The notes: a model not told the origin generated them from the letters alone. A stretch of DNA of 64,000 nt from Sphaeramia orbicularis (GCF_902148855.1 NC_043961.1:9314692-9378691); one strand, 5' to 3'. Positions 36,284 to 49,169 are shown, counted from the stretch's first letter. Numbers and translations are program-made.

Positions 36284-37349
36284 AGGTCTTTTTTTTATTT
36301 TCAGTTTTCAATGCACAAAAAGAAACACTAAACCCACTTCAAAGACATGCATGTACAGACACACACACACATACATATACAATTAAAATCAATGAAGTAC
36401 AAATAAATAAATAAAACAAAGCAAAAAGTACAAAGATATTGGAGGTACACAGATATGTTTTTTTAGCTTCACACCAGTCTACAAAGCTGATAAATGGCTG
36501 CCAAGTGGCGTAGAATTTTGTGGTGGAACCCTTAAAGGTATATCTAATTTTTTCTAGCTGCATATGAGCATAACCTCTGTGATCCACGGTCCATAATGTG
36601 TGTGTGTGTGTGTGTGGTGTGTGGTGTGTGTGTGTGTGGGTGGGTGTGTGGGTGGGTGGGTGGGTGGGCAATCTTTCATTTTAATAATCGATGGCACCCT
36701 AGTAACAAACAGGAAAAGGCAATCATATTCATACAGTGCACGATGTAACAGAGTGTCCACCAGAGTCACACCACATTCCTTGAACTTCTGTGTGACGTAC
36801 AGGTGTATTAAGCCCCGCCTCCACTTACCCAGCCTCCTGCGCTCTCAACCATGGGCTGATGTGCTCATCCAGGTACGTGGTCATCCAGTCGGCGATCCGA
36901 GGAACCAGCTCATCATGTCCCTTCTCAGCACATTCCACACAAAGGACTCCTCCGAATGCGAACAGGGCCCACGATACGCCCCCAGTTGACCCCGTCCTTG
37001 AACACCTCATCCATGACACTTTTAAAGCTTTGGTAGGCAGTGTCAGGAGTGATGTCGAGCTGGGAGGACAGCCCACTAAATGCTGCGTGGTAGAGCAGCT
37101 CAAACTCATCAGCAGAGTCCTGAAGCGCTGCCTTTACTGCGTTCTACGTCACCACTGGGGTGGCAGCGACACCACTGCCTGTCCACCTCCGTTCCTACTG
37201 TTCGCCCATAAGCCATTAGAGACAGTGGTGTTGGCCTTGTCTCCTTCAGTCCTGGCATCATCTGGCCTCAGCAGAGAGGAAGGGTAATTTTTCTGCGACA
37301 GCTTGTAGCATATGAAGAACTCCACCAGCTCCCTGTTACTGTGCGACAT
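36063..37349 (-). CDS. bcl2l1: Bcl-2-like protein 1 (Bcl-xL), two coding exons, frame broken by small indels
   Basis: Coding exon 1 is 36829-37349 and exon 2 is 36063-36203. The start MSHSNRELVEFFICYKLSQ is the BH4 helix. In a second frame AVKAALQDSADEFELLY is BH3 and VFKDGVNWGRIVG is BH1, followed by LFAFGGVLCVECAEK and the BH2 region (SPWL...GGW then DSFVEIL). Exon 2 ends with the membrane anchor RWLLVGVVLLTGVLIGVLV and AKKQ. The intron just before DSFVEIL is the family position. The protein sits on the outer mitochondrial membrane and restrains Bax/Bak. The frame changes near 37185, 37165 (an apparent compensated pair creating TAG), 36977 (one extra C in GGGCCC) and 36845 (one base short). 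Exon 1 is 521 bases where 522 would keep frame. Conserved residues on both sides favour sequence error, but a decayed copy is possible. Confidence 0.85.
36236..36780 (-). mobile_element. Antisense L1-like LINE fragment in the bcl2l1 intron
   Basis: Minus-strand translation gives LEKIRYTFKGSTTKFYATWQ then PFISFVD, the pattern of the C-terminal end of L1/Tx1-type ORF2. It is followed by a short 3' UTR and a poly-A (poly-T 36248-36277 on this strand). A GT/GGTG microsatellite lies at 36598-36668. Confidence 0.5.
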
Positions 37350-37449
37350 TATTCCACACTGAAAACCACCAACGCTCAGCCAGCCTAGTCAGAGCCTGCA
37401 GTTTCTGCTGCCCATTCTGCACATCAGAGCCTCTTCAGCCTGGAAACAC

Positions 37450-40400
37450 AAACTGGAAAAAAAACAAATTCACATTCATTAATGATGGCTGCTTCTATGA
37501 AACTGGGTTTATTTTAGTATCTGTCCTTTTCCCTCTTTTTAAACCCAATAATAAAGGTGAATGTAGACCTATTTACCCCAGGATGGACCTAATGATGACC
37601 TCAGATAAATGCAAAAATTGTACTCTTGCTCTGAGCCATCCCATAATTAATGAATTTATAATCAAATATTGGGTCCAAAAATAGGACCCAAATATGGACA
37701 TTAATCTCCATAGGTGTCAATGCATTAGATGTGAAAGTGTGTGTAAATGGTCTTCTATAGACTATAAATAAAGACACTGTGTTAAATGTGCCGATCCTAG
37801 TGGTTTTTCTAATCCACACGTGGGTTTTTCATCAATCTCAGTCTCATTCCAGGTTTGGTGTGGAACCATCGTGTCCACTGGTGTTACATACAGAACCTGA
37901 ACATTTAACATATAAATTGCGAATGATTTTGCAACAATGGTCATTTTTGTCAACACTCTGCTTTGCATAATTAATTCAATTCCCAAATGCACCTGTGAGA
38001 GAATAAAGAGATATTCAAAAACATAGTAGCACATAATTTTCGGGTCCTTTTGACCGTGTTACATGTGGATTTTTGTATTAAATATAATGTAAAATAATAT
38101 AAAAATGTGTTTTATCTGAAAAATAGTAACCCTTTTAACTCTATTTTTAAAATAGACTCAAAGTTCTTCCAAACCTGCCTCAGAACATTAGTCTACATGT
38201 AGTTTGATTTTTTACCCCCCATGTCCTGTTTTAGGACCAGTTTCAGAGAAACACCCATATAATATCACCTGGGTCAGTGCGTTCCATAACATCTCCAATA
38301 GAATCCAGAACATTACCCAGCCGTTACACTGATTAGGAAAAATAATAATACAAACAGTAATGACAGAACTTCAATCATGCAAAGTCCTACAGTTGTGCTG
38401 CAAATATTTTTAATCTTTTAACATCTGACCTTCTGAGCTAAACTGAGTGATGAAGAGCACGGATACATATATTTGCCATAAAACTCACATAGCCTCATTG
38501 GTTTCATACAATAATAAGACAATATAATAGGTGTATTATTTCCTCATAAAAGGTGTCTGCTCTGACTGAAGTCAGTTCCTATATAACAAACTGTGACAAC
38601 AGTAAATAATGGATTTGTTGAGGCCTATATTTGGCTGCAGTATTTAGGGCAGCAGGATGGTGTGTGCAGGACCAACTCCACTCACTCCAGGCCTGTGGTC
38701 ACAGTGATGATAAATATAAGTGAATGAGGCTCACTGACCTTTTTAATCATTTTGATAAAACAGTGGCTGTCACAGAGCAGGGGTTGACACATTTATACAT
38801 ATCCAAAGGCATTTAAAGCAAGTTCCTAAAATGTTTGAACTTTCAGATTTAAAGCCCTGATTTTTTTTTTTTTAGCTGCAAAACTGGAGCATAAAATCAG
38901 TTCAGTTTCAACTTCAAGCATGGTGCATCCATCTGTGAAACATTAATGTAAAAACATTTCACCCAGAGTGCTCACATTTTACTGCAGCAAACCAAAACTA
39001 CGTAAACCTAAATGACAAAGTGGTCTGCAGAGGAGTAGAGATGAAAAGTTAAACAGATCACAATTGTCGTATCAGCCTCTGCTTGAAGAAAGTTACAAAA
39101 GCTGCAATTTAAAAGTCCAGAATGTGGACCGTGATATTTTTCTGTCTTAAATAAACAAGACACAGAGACCCATTGTGTAAAGTAAGTGTGAAAGTGGTCT
39201 TATTTTAATAAATGTTTCTGTCTTTTTTTAAATACTAGTTTAAGTTTAAATGTTTTGATAGGAAAAAAAATAACCAAACACTACACAAAGTGCAATATTG
39301 ACAACAATAACTGCAATATGACTTTTTACAAAATTCTGAAACTCTAGCACAGAAACCAGTGATGAGTTAAACTGAACAGTATTACGGAGTAAAACAGGGA
39401 CTGGACACATATATTTTAGTGCATATGTTCAGAATCTATTGTCTGAAAAAGTTTAATTGTTTTAAACCCCCTACATGCCATTAAAATAACTCATATATGG
39501 AATTGCCTGCCACAGAAATAGGCACTTATATTTGGTAAAAACACCAGAAAAGACCTTTAGAAAAGTAGGAGGAGGACTGAACCTGGTGTAGAGATACACA
39601 TTAAAAGAAAATCCATACAGGAATCAGACTTTTAAATCTAATGCTTTTAAAGACCATTTAGAATCATTTTTAATATTTAAGATTGAGTTCAGGACTAATC
39701 ATGGTTGGATTTCTACCACTGCAGCTTAATACAAAGTGGTATAAATGTGGTCGAATGCAGAAGGTTTTTTATGCAGAAATATAGTTATTAATCCACATTT
39801 CCCATCAAATAAGTGGTAAATAAAAGTACACTTTAGACGGCGGACATTAGGAAATATGGACTTAAGGCATTCCAGTTAACTGACAGATACAAATAAATTC
39901 GAATGGAAAACAGAAAAGAACATATTACCAGATTGAAATACAATATTTGTGTCAGTTATACCCTCAAAGATTCATATTTCAGACACTTTAGTTACTACTC
40001 AGGCCTACTAGTATACAGTTCGATTTTAAAATTTTACACGGACCTGAAGGGAGCCGAAAACTTCCTAAAATAAATAACTAAACGAACAGAACTACAGAGT
40101 ATACGCGACTTTCTGTGTAGCTCAGTTAACTTATACCATAAACAAGCTAATGTCACTGGATGTTTATCTACAGTAGAAACCGAACCCGTTTAGTGACAGA
40201 ATGAGCATTAAACAAACTCTTACAGTAACATGAACCACTGGAAATATGATGAAAACAATACATATAACATCCAGGCATATCCGTGGATCTGAATGTCATC
40301 CTGCTATCGATGACAGCTAAGGCTGAAATCACGTAGTCTACCCATTTTAGCTCAATGTGCTAACACTAGCTGTTTAACAGTCCATGGGAAACGCTTTACA

Positions 40401-40700
40401 AACGAAAACAAACTAGCTTACATCCACGGGCGCGTACTGAACCAATCACAGTTGAATCATACTTACAGCTGCTCAAACGCTGTTTGCCTCTCTGAACTTG
40501 CAGCTACCGTCGTTACTAAAATCTGCAGTTGTGAATGCAGGACACAATACGGACATTTTTGCAGCTGCAGACTCTGTGGCTGGGCAGAGATGCCCGCTGG
40601 CGGTTGGCCAATTCTGTTACTGTACGAACAGGAAGTCCCGCCTATTCACAGCCCTAGACCAATCCGAATCTGAGATGGACCGGAAGTGTAGCGGACAGTG
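37450..40700 (-). other. 5' intron and probable promoter region of bcl2l1
   Basis: A splice acceptor (TTTTTTTTCCAG on the minus strand, near 37455) lies about 105 bases before the start codon, so there should be an upstream non-coding exon. The region 40430-40690 is GC-richer and is a plausible promoter. The 3 kb between is AT-rich without coding potential. Confidence 0.35.
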
Positions 40701-41634
40701 AACTGACAGAAAAATGTAAGCTATTAAATGAATGTCAGCTTTGAGCATTAAAACTTAAAAATTGGCTCCGAATACCGCTTTCATAAGTTTATCTGCAACA
40801 ACAAAAAGAAAGCTACACTATTTCAAAATATTTCTTATTTAATTTTTGTCCTCTTCCATTAGTTTACTTCGCATTGATTATATTTCGACCCTTACTATAC
40901 ACTAGCTTAAGAAATACTTACTGGACCACAGTGACAAAGCAGTAAAAACTGAAGATTTGTCTCAAATATGATTTGTGAAGCCATCAGGGTTTTTTTTTTC
41001 TGCGTACAATTAAGTGTACGCATTACAACCTTCACAAAGAAAAAAAGACTTATCACACTTCTAAACTTAATATGATTTAATGAGGAAAAATCCCATGAAA
41101 CATCACCAAAGGTCACATTGAAAGGACTGTGTACCTCTGCGAATGATTCCAGGTGATCCAACAATTCACATGAAATAACTCACATGTACAAAAACAAAGA
41201 CTGAAAGCATTATTTAAGAAACGTTTTTATTTAAATGTGTACATAAGCATATCCTACACTTTTTAAATGTGAAATAACAATAGAATACAGTTCATCACAG
41301 CAGAGGAAATAAAAAAACACTATGGAGGGAAGGCTGGGCTGAATGGTGTCATAACTCGTGATAGTTAAACCAGTGAACACAGGTTGTATGAAGAAAACAA
41401 ACAATTTAAGTATATACAGTCAAATATGCCACACGGTAACTGTTTGTCCTTTTTTATTAAGTATTTATTAACTCGAGGTTGTCAGTTCAATCCTGCCAAT
41501 GAACCTACATCTTATTTTCTGAGACTATTATGTGCATATTTACTGACCTGATACTTAGCCAAGGCAAACTGCTAAGCGGGTTACTAACAGGCAGCCATCC
41601 AAGTGTTTGGATTATTGAGCTCTCTTGTCTAGGA
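40701..41634. other. Downstream flank of the adnp-like gene
   Basis: AT-rich with no exon recognised. It probably includes the adnp 3' UTR. Confidence 0.35.
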
Positions 41635-44400
41635 TCATCTGTTTCCACAGGCTGACTCTTCTTCAGCCTCATTTTTCGTCTCTTCTTTATATATCCTGGT
41701 TGGTTTCGACGCTGCCATTCTGTTGCAGTGCTCTTCTATTTCTGGTTCACTGTCTGAGTCAATGGAAATGGTCTCTGTGCATGTGCTAAGTTTTAAGGTA
41801 CAGTTTAGCATCTCACTTGCTTCTTTTGGCCTGTGTTTACATTAGGAGACTTGATTTCTGCAGGCTGCTGCACCGATTGAGCACTAGGTCCTCTCTCTTC
41901 AAAAATCAAGTCATGCTTTAACTCGCTTGAGACTATCCATATCAAAGCCAAGCAGCACAGAAAGTTTGTCTGTTTCGCAATGTTTCTCACACATCCTTCG
42001 CTTGTTTGCAAAGTGGCTAGCAATGTCTGACTTCCACCAGCCACAGACTAGAAGACAGCTTTCTCCTGTTCCTGGGCAGAAGGGATATGGACACTGGTTA
42101 AAGTACGCTGTCCAGGAACTCTTTTCTTGACTCATACGTTTTGTGCTCAAACTGGTAGGATCCAGGACAAGGCCAGATTGTGCTTGATTTCCAACTGCAA
42201 CAGGAGCTGTCTTCATGCCTTTGCTCAGGTGAAGCTTCTTGGCATTGAATGTAGTCTGCATTGGAAGTTGTCGTTTGAGCAAGCCAACCCCAGATGCACT
42301 CAGAGTTAAGGGAGACTTTAAGCCCACCTGGTTTCTTCCACAGCCCTGCACTGCACAAGACTGCAGGGTTGATTGTGGAGGCCACCATGTTACTCGTATA
42401 CACGCCCAGCAATGAATGCACTGTATGTCATCTTTCTTTCAACAGGATGCATTGTTTGGAGGACCTTGATGCCGCTCCCTCAGATGCATGGACAAAGCAT
42501 CAGAGATGGGACCTCTGAGGATGGTGAAACCCAAGTGGGCACAATGTCTTCCCAACCCCACCTTGACCAGACAGTGGTGATGGCATCATACTTCTAGCCA
42601 GAGCTTGGTTCTTGTTCTCCATCATTGAGGAGTTGTTAATCTAACTGGAGCTACCAACACTATTATGTCCTTGTACAGAATCATCTTGACCATTGACAGT
42701 GTCCTTGTGTTAAAGGTTAGTACAAGCAGCTGCACATTACGGATTTATTCCTTTGACAGTGAGATCAAAGGTAAAGGTGACGCACCAGGGGGGCCGCCAA
42801 AGTCGCCGGCGTGAGTCCTGCCTTCAGTGCTCAATCAGTTTTTTTCAACGCTGTGAAAAGCAGAGTGACACTCTGGAAAGTGAGTCCATGGATTAGCACA
42901 TGGTTCAGCAGCGTATCACTGGGCAGATAGCGGTTGCAAAGCAAACACTTGCTGGTAAAATTGTGGATTTTCAAATGTATTTGGCCATTGCCAGACTTTT
43001 CTTGCCTTGTGAGCAGTTTCAAAATGAGCACTGTAGAGATTTTCAGGAAAAAGCTCATTGCAAACTGTGCATATCTTCATTTCTGTGTCTGGGCTGTGTT
43101 TACACCAGTGGCTTATTTTCAGCCAAAGAAGTGTTGCCAGTAGCTTTGCCACGCATCTGTAGAGCTGCGATGGGGGAATGATTTTGAGTGACAGGAGCCA
43201 CTGGCTTTTAAATAACAATTACTGGCTTTGCTGATGCCTCAGATGTAAGTGTTTGTGCCCTATTAACGATAGGGGGGCTTTCTGGGATACTACTGGCATA
43301 GCTTGCGCCCTAGAGACCATACATTAGCATGTCCAATCATGGTGGTACTTGGCACCAATACGATCATGGTACTCTACAACATGCTGCACTAATGCCTCAT
43401 AACTACGAGTGGAAAACTGGCAGCATTTACAAGGATGTTGTTACCATTGACAGAACTAGCACCATTTTTGACAGATGACTCAGGAACCATACTAAGATAT
43501 GGAGAGACCACGTGCTGAAAATGCTCTCTATAGATGTGTCTTCTAACAACATTGTAGAGTGAGTCTCGAAATGTGCATTTTTTGCAATAGTACATTGCCC
43601 TCTCACACCATCCATCTGTCTGGCTCTATCAAGAACTGCCTTATCCTTCTGTTTAAATGCAGTTTGCTGTGCATTTTTATACTTCCCATAACTGTGGTGT
43701 GATGGTCTGGCTTGGTGGAATATTTTAATATGTGTGTCCATAGTTCTTTTGCTTGCAGGAATGTGCAGTATGGACAATTACGCAGAATGTCTTCAACGAT
43801 TTTCCCTGTGTACATTGCGGAAGTGATTCTTGTAGCCTGAGTAGTATTTGGATGAAAAGGGACATCGGAGCAGCAAAATGGCTTTGATTCGGTATTCCTA
43901 TGGAGACATTAGGAAGAGAAGAAACAGCGTCATGAGGACACATAATTGGATTTTTACTTTAGCAGCTGAAGAGCTCTTGAATACTGCAGTAAGATTTACC
44001 TGTGTTCTGGAGTATGACGGATCCCAGGCAGAGAGGTCAATGTAAAGACTATCCTGTACAATTCTGATCATCAGGGCAAAACTCTTCGAATTCCTATTTA
44101 AAGAAGAAAATTTAATGAAAATCCTAGCATGTTTGACCACATGTATGACAATGCAATGATTACACATGACTCATTTTAAATGACGAAGAAAAACAATTGT
44201 GTTCTCTATTGATTCTCAAGGAAACATTATAAGATAAACACCTAACTATGCTTCAGCCAAAACATTCACACTTTCAAGTGTCAGATACACACTTTGCTGC
44301 TTCCTGGCAGAACTCAAGGCCAATGTCTCCAAGAGCTTTTTTTCACCTGCTTCCTGGCTCTCCTGATTCTTGTGATGTTATTAACTGGGAGTTGATACAT
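41635..44400 (-). CDS. adnp: ADNP-like zinc-finger/homeobox protein, frame broken by many small indels
   Basis: The start [21 protein letters not shown] at 44400 matches ADNP. Coding exons are 44400 to about 44293, 44000-44093 (ending WDPSYSRTQ) and a large exon from 43897 down to about 41635. The intron positions match ADNP, so this is not a processed copy. Zinc-finger pieces are [83 protein letters not shown] and [12 protein letters not shown]. The homeodomain part is [18 protein letters not shown]...[24 protein letters not shown] is a nuclear chromatin factor (ChAHP complex). At least a dozen 1-base shifts scatter the protein over three frames, yet residues between shifts are well conserved. 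The final acidic tail ([13 protein letters not shown]) is short. It is either an error-ridden assembly of a working gene or a young pseudogene. A paralogue number (a/b) cannot be assigned. Confidence 0.75.
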
Positions 44401-45390
44401 TGCTCCTGAAGAACACATAATACATTTATAATTAGTTCATGGTGGTTATATGCCATATGGAACTTAACATTTTTCTTAGTAAATGGGTTTTCACTAATAT
44501 ATGAGGTCACTGCTTAACCTAATCACATGCCTTTTTAATTTCATAAACAGATGGTACTCATTTCAGCTCTAATGTTTGGTAGGTCACAGTAACAACATAT
44601 TGGTGACTATTAGTCCTGTTCATGTGAAAGGCGCCAGTTCCTGCGTGGTCCGGTCCTGTTCGGTCATGCATCATATGAAGCTCAGTTTATGAAATGAGTA
44701 GCTGATAATATGATGCACATTTCCAGTCTTGGCTGATGTACAATGTTGGATTCAAACATACTGTTATTTCGTGTGGTCAGTGTTTTTCATGTTATTAGCG
44801 GCTTTTTTGCGCTTAGCATATTAGCCAACATTAGCCGTTTTCATTGGACCAGAGCTAGCTTTAGCTACACACCCGGTTGGGTTAGCAATGAAAACAATAT
44901 GTGAACACTCTAAAAAATACATTACTCACCGTATGAATCGTGTGAAGACAACCTCCAAGCAGGTCGCCTCACTAGATGAATCGCTAACAAAGAGGCTAAC
45001 TGTTCGCCCGGGGCGGACCGACTGGGTTAGCTGTGGCAGCCGGCGCAGCTTCAGCTAACAGGCTAACAGTTAGCACTCAGATCTGCTGGAAGCGGAGGAG
45101 GATCGGTAGGATGGAGAAAGTGATGCTCGATTTATGAAAAAGACATAGTCCAAAGATAGTGACTAATGGAACAGCCTGTATCTAGCAGTTCTTTCTTTCT
45201 TCAACTCGCGGTGGGTGCAGGGTGGCCTGCTAGTTTTCGCTATGTTGCTATTCGAGCCAACTTCAATCCAAAATGGCGAGACAAAAAAAAGGAAAAAAAA
45301 AAAAAAAAAAGAACGGAAGCGGCCTGCAGGAGGAGGCTGATGCATTCAGACCATGTTTTATCAGCAGACATCTACACTACTATGGAAGTC
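44401..45390 (-). promoter_or_regulatory. 5' region and probable non-coding first exon of the adnp-like gene
   Basis: On the minus strand a donor (GATTCATACG then GTGAGTAATG) ends a GC-rich stretch at 44930. The region 44930-45290 has CpG-containing sequence (CCCGGGGCGGACCG), GCTAAC repeats and an AAAATGGCGAG YY1-type site near 45271. This fits a housekeeping-type promoter. A poly-A run lies at 45293-45310. Confidence 0.4.
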
Positions 45391-45403
45391 NNNNNNNNNN
45401 NNN
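45391..45403. other. Assembly gap (13 N) at a TA repeat
   Basis: Thirteen N bases are followed at once by a (TA)n tract to about 45473. True length is unknown. Confidence 0.98.
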
Positions 45404-45473
<70 letters not shown>

Positions 45474-45479
45474 AGTGCA

Positions 45480-46844
45480 GATTTGGTCACCTTTTTATAT
45501 AAAAAAGAAACTACTGGAACGTGTTACAACTTCCTGTGTTACATTAATATCAGTATGAAGAGAAACAACTTCTAAAGTGTTCCATGTTGACAAAAGAGCA
45601 CAGACAGTATCCTGATAGGACATCTGTCTAATGAGTGAATATAAAGGACTTATCCTGTAAAATTTACCAGATTCTTTGCTTGGATTCAGTGTAAGAAGGT
45701 CACAATTGAGGTTTTCTTCAAAACATTGTCTGCTGGCATTTGAATGAACATACACAAACATGGAACATGTAAAAACGTTCACCTATGAAGACACACACCA
45801 ACACATTAGACTCTGGTTAAAGGTTAATCCCACTTCCTTAAGGAAGAGCCTCGCAGGTTTTTGTCCCGTTAATCTGATTTACAGTAACACAAAATCCAGT
45901 AATCTCATGCTCCAAAGCCCTTTACAATCCACTCTACTGGTTTAACTTAATAGGTGTGTGATGTTTTTAGCCTGTTTCCTCTGCCCCTCGTCTGAAAAGC
46001 TGTGTAAGACTTTAAGAACACCATGTAGGCCAAGCAAGAACACTGCACCGCTCATAACAGAGGCGCACCGCTGCACCCCCTCCAACTTCAACTTTCAACT
46101 TTATTTATCCTTAGGACAGTAAATTGGGTGAGCAGCAGGGGTCATAAACACATGAGCACATACACAGAAACAGCACCACCAGATGACACCACAATAAAAT
46201 TACACAATACAGGACAACACACACTGGAGCCCCTCCCTTCAAACACAAATGACAAAGGTCCAATGGGACAGAACACAAGTTAATTGCCATAATGGCCATG
46301 AGCATTAAAAGATAAATAATCACATAAAAAATTTATAGATATCAGCTAAGTGAATTCAGATTCCTAATATCCACAGGAATAAAGGAATCCCTAACACGTC
46401 CAGATCTCAATTGAGGAAGCCTAAAACTGTGTCCAGAGGGGGGCAAATTAAACTCCTCAAAAAGTGGGTGATCAGGGCAGTTTAAAATGTGTCCATTCAT
46501 ATGTTAGAGGAAACTGCTAATGTGTCAATGAATTTTACATTTGACATATTCACATAATGTTGTGTTCTTTTGTATTACGGCTTTGAAAGCACAAGAATCT
46601 TATTTTTAAAAAGGAACATCAGAACAAACAGTACTGAAGCCTTGACATGAATATTTTTTTATTATTGACTTTTTTCCTTTTTTCTTTTGCTGTGCAAAAA
46701 CAATGTAGCTGAGCTAAAAGAATAACACACATTTTCTATGCAGTTCAAAGCAGTAAACATCATCAGGTGTTATATTTACAACACAAAAAATCAGTTATCC
46801 ATGTGTCAGTGGTTTGAAAAAAAATTAAAAAGTGGATTTGCTGC
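45480..46844. other. Intergenic stretch downstream of the opsin, with a LINE tail
   Basis: About 46085-46460 reads on the minus strand as a Rex1/L2-type LINE 3' region (CAACTTTATTTATCCTTAGG on this strand). No second opsin exon is visible. Confidence 0.5.
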
Positions 46845-46988
46845 CTAAGCAGGACCAACTTTAGAGACTTCAGTGACTGACTGGGAGGCCGATGACTCGT
46901 CATCATCACCTCCACTCATCCCCAGCATCTTCTTCATGCATGAACGGAACTGAAACAAGAAAACAGGATTAGAGTACGGCCCTGAAAG

Positions 46989-47055
<67 letters not shown>

Positions 47056-47056
47056 A

Positions 47057-47137
<81 letters not shown>

Positions 47138-48383
47138 CCTTTTATAGTTTACAGTGGTGGTATCTGACAGACCTGTTTATTGAGGAGGATGTAGATCACA
47201 GGGTTGTAGACTGCAGAAGACTTTGAAAACACAGATGGTATCGTAGCAAATCTCAGATCAAAACTCTGCCCACGATTGTTCACAATCCAAAGAGCAAATG
47301 AAGCATAGGGCAACCAGCAGACCAGGAAGCCCAGCACCATGACCACCACCATCCTGGTCACCTCCTTCTCTGCCTTCTGGGTGGAGGCAGACTCGGCCTG
47401 GGCCCTGGCTGCCTGTTGGAGAAACCACAGAAGAACAGAACTATAGACACTATAGATGGGTGAAGGAAAGCCTGCCCTTCAATCACTTGTTCATTTCACT
47501 GACTCACCATTTTCATTGTAATGAGCAGCTGAGCGTAGCGAGCAGAAGATGGTGCTGAGCGGAACGGCAAAGCAGAAGCAGAAGAGGAACATCACGTAGG
47601 ATTCATTGTTGTATTTATTGTTTGTGGTGTACCAGTCTGGTCCACAGGAGCACTGCAGCCCCTCTGGGATGTACCTGGAAAGACAGTCACAGTCACTTTG
47701 AGTCCACGTCCGAGCCTACATGTGATCATTATAGTTAGTTCCGAACACCGACCTGCTCCATCCACAAAGTGGGGGGGCTGAGGCAATCAGTGCAATGATC
47801 CAGGTGCACACACAGCACCCTAAAGCATGGTCAGGTTTGAAAATGAAGTTTCCCAGTGGCTTGCAGATGACCAGCCATCGTTCAAAAGCTATCACAGCCA
47901 GGGACCACAGGCTGACCATACCTGCAAAGACCAAGTTCAAACCATTAGTAATCAGCTTGAAAATCAACAACTAATACAATGAACTGGTTTTTTCATCATA
48001 CTTACCACCAAGTGTGACCAAAAACCCCTCAATCTTGCATACCATCGGTCCAAAGATAAAATATCTCGCAGCGAAGGTGCAGCAAGTGGTTAAGGAGCCA
48101 CAGACGATACAAGAAGGTTGGAAAAGGCCAAGTTCACCAGGATGTAGTTGAGGTGGGATCGGAGTTTCTTGTATTGAATGGTACATGCAACGGTGAGAGC
48201 GTTGATAAAAGTACCAACAGTAAATATGAAAAACATATATATGGACATTGCATAGAAGATGCCTGAACTTGAAAGATGGTCCTGAGGAACCAGAAAAGGA
48301 CTAAGAGATGTGATGTTGTCTGTATCCAGTTGAACCGGGATCCAGAAGTCCTCTGGAAGCTCCATCACACGACTGTGCTTCAT
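46845..48383 (-). CDS. opn1sw2: Short-wave-sensitive 2 (blue) cone opsin, five exons, two frame breaks
   Basis: Exons are 48006-48383, 47753-47921, 47508-47674, 47173-47412 and 46845-46949. Features in order are the glycosylation site DNITS, TM1-2 ([17 protein letters not shown]), CKIEGF with the counter-ion Glu113, FERW at the DRY position, PPLCGWSR then [16 protein letters not shown]6 [15 protein letters not shown], and the retinal Lys296 in [12 protein letters not shown]. The tail is [11 protein letters not shown]. Rhodopsin-numbered sites read T118, F261, W265, A269, S292. Exon lengths of 169 and 240 equal the opsin norm. Exon 1 is 378 (379 expected; one G missing near 48098) and exon 3 is 167 (166 expected; near 47527-47545). 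As written, the frame stops in TM2. The head-to-head placement with hcfc1 is the usual SWS2 context in fish. Confidence 0.92.
46990..47136. repeat. (TATC)n microsatellite in opn1sw2 intron 4
   Basis: About 36 TATC/TCTA units, only one interrupted (TATATATC near 47055). Confidence 0.95.
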
Positions 48384-49160
48384 TTTTCCCCTGATGAAAA
48401 AATATCAGGTTTTGTATTGAAGAGATATTGGTTCAGTACCGTCTGCAGCTCGGGTTTGGTGCCGCAGTCCATTAAGGAAAAGAAAGGACATATTTATAAA
48501 GCTGTGAGGATCAACATTTAATGAATTTAATGATTAAATAATTGATTAATTGAGTAACAATCAAAAAGGAATCAATTGTCCAGGAGACTTTTGTGCAATC
48601 GGATTAAGTCGAAATTTTTGGAGGCCAATGCAATATTTCAGAAAACTGCATGTTTTTTTTTTTTTCCTCATCCTGTAAATGCTGTTTATTACTAAAAAAG
48701 AGGGATGAAGAATGCACTCAAACAGACACAAATGGTATATATATATGAAGGTACCTGCACTTTGAGGCTGTTGTTAATACTTTCTGTGCCAAGATGATCG
48801 GATTTAATTTGAGAACATCGTCTTGGAATCAGCTAAGTCGGTCATCAGTGCTCTTATTGCAGCTAATCACATTCAGCCTTCCCTCAGGTAACCTGCTTTC
48901 TGTGGGCATCAGGGTGGATGATCTCTGCCTTCATTATCCTATCAGGAGGAGGAAAGGATTACCGTGTCCTAAACCCATATCCTGAGCTACAAGCCAGAGC
49001 ACCTGTATTTTTTTCATGCAACAGTGTCATTTCCTGCATATTTTATGTGCTGAAAAAGAGCTTATATATAGAATAATATAGACACCTGTTATTGTTGATG
49101 TGTTACCAGTTTAATGTTTTGGTATTTGTTCAAGTAAAAGTGCCAGGAGAATGAGCCAAA
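48384..49160 (-). promoter_or_regulatory. opn1sw2 upstream region with CRX/OTX-type motifs
   Basis: GGATTA at 48601-48606 and 48956-48961 are core CRX/OTX sites, which are common in photoreceptor promoters. No TATA box could be assigned with confidence. Confidence 0.3.
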
Positions 49161-49169
49161 ATTAGGAGG

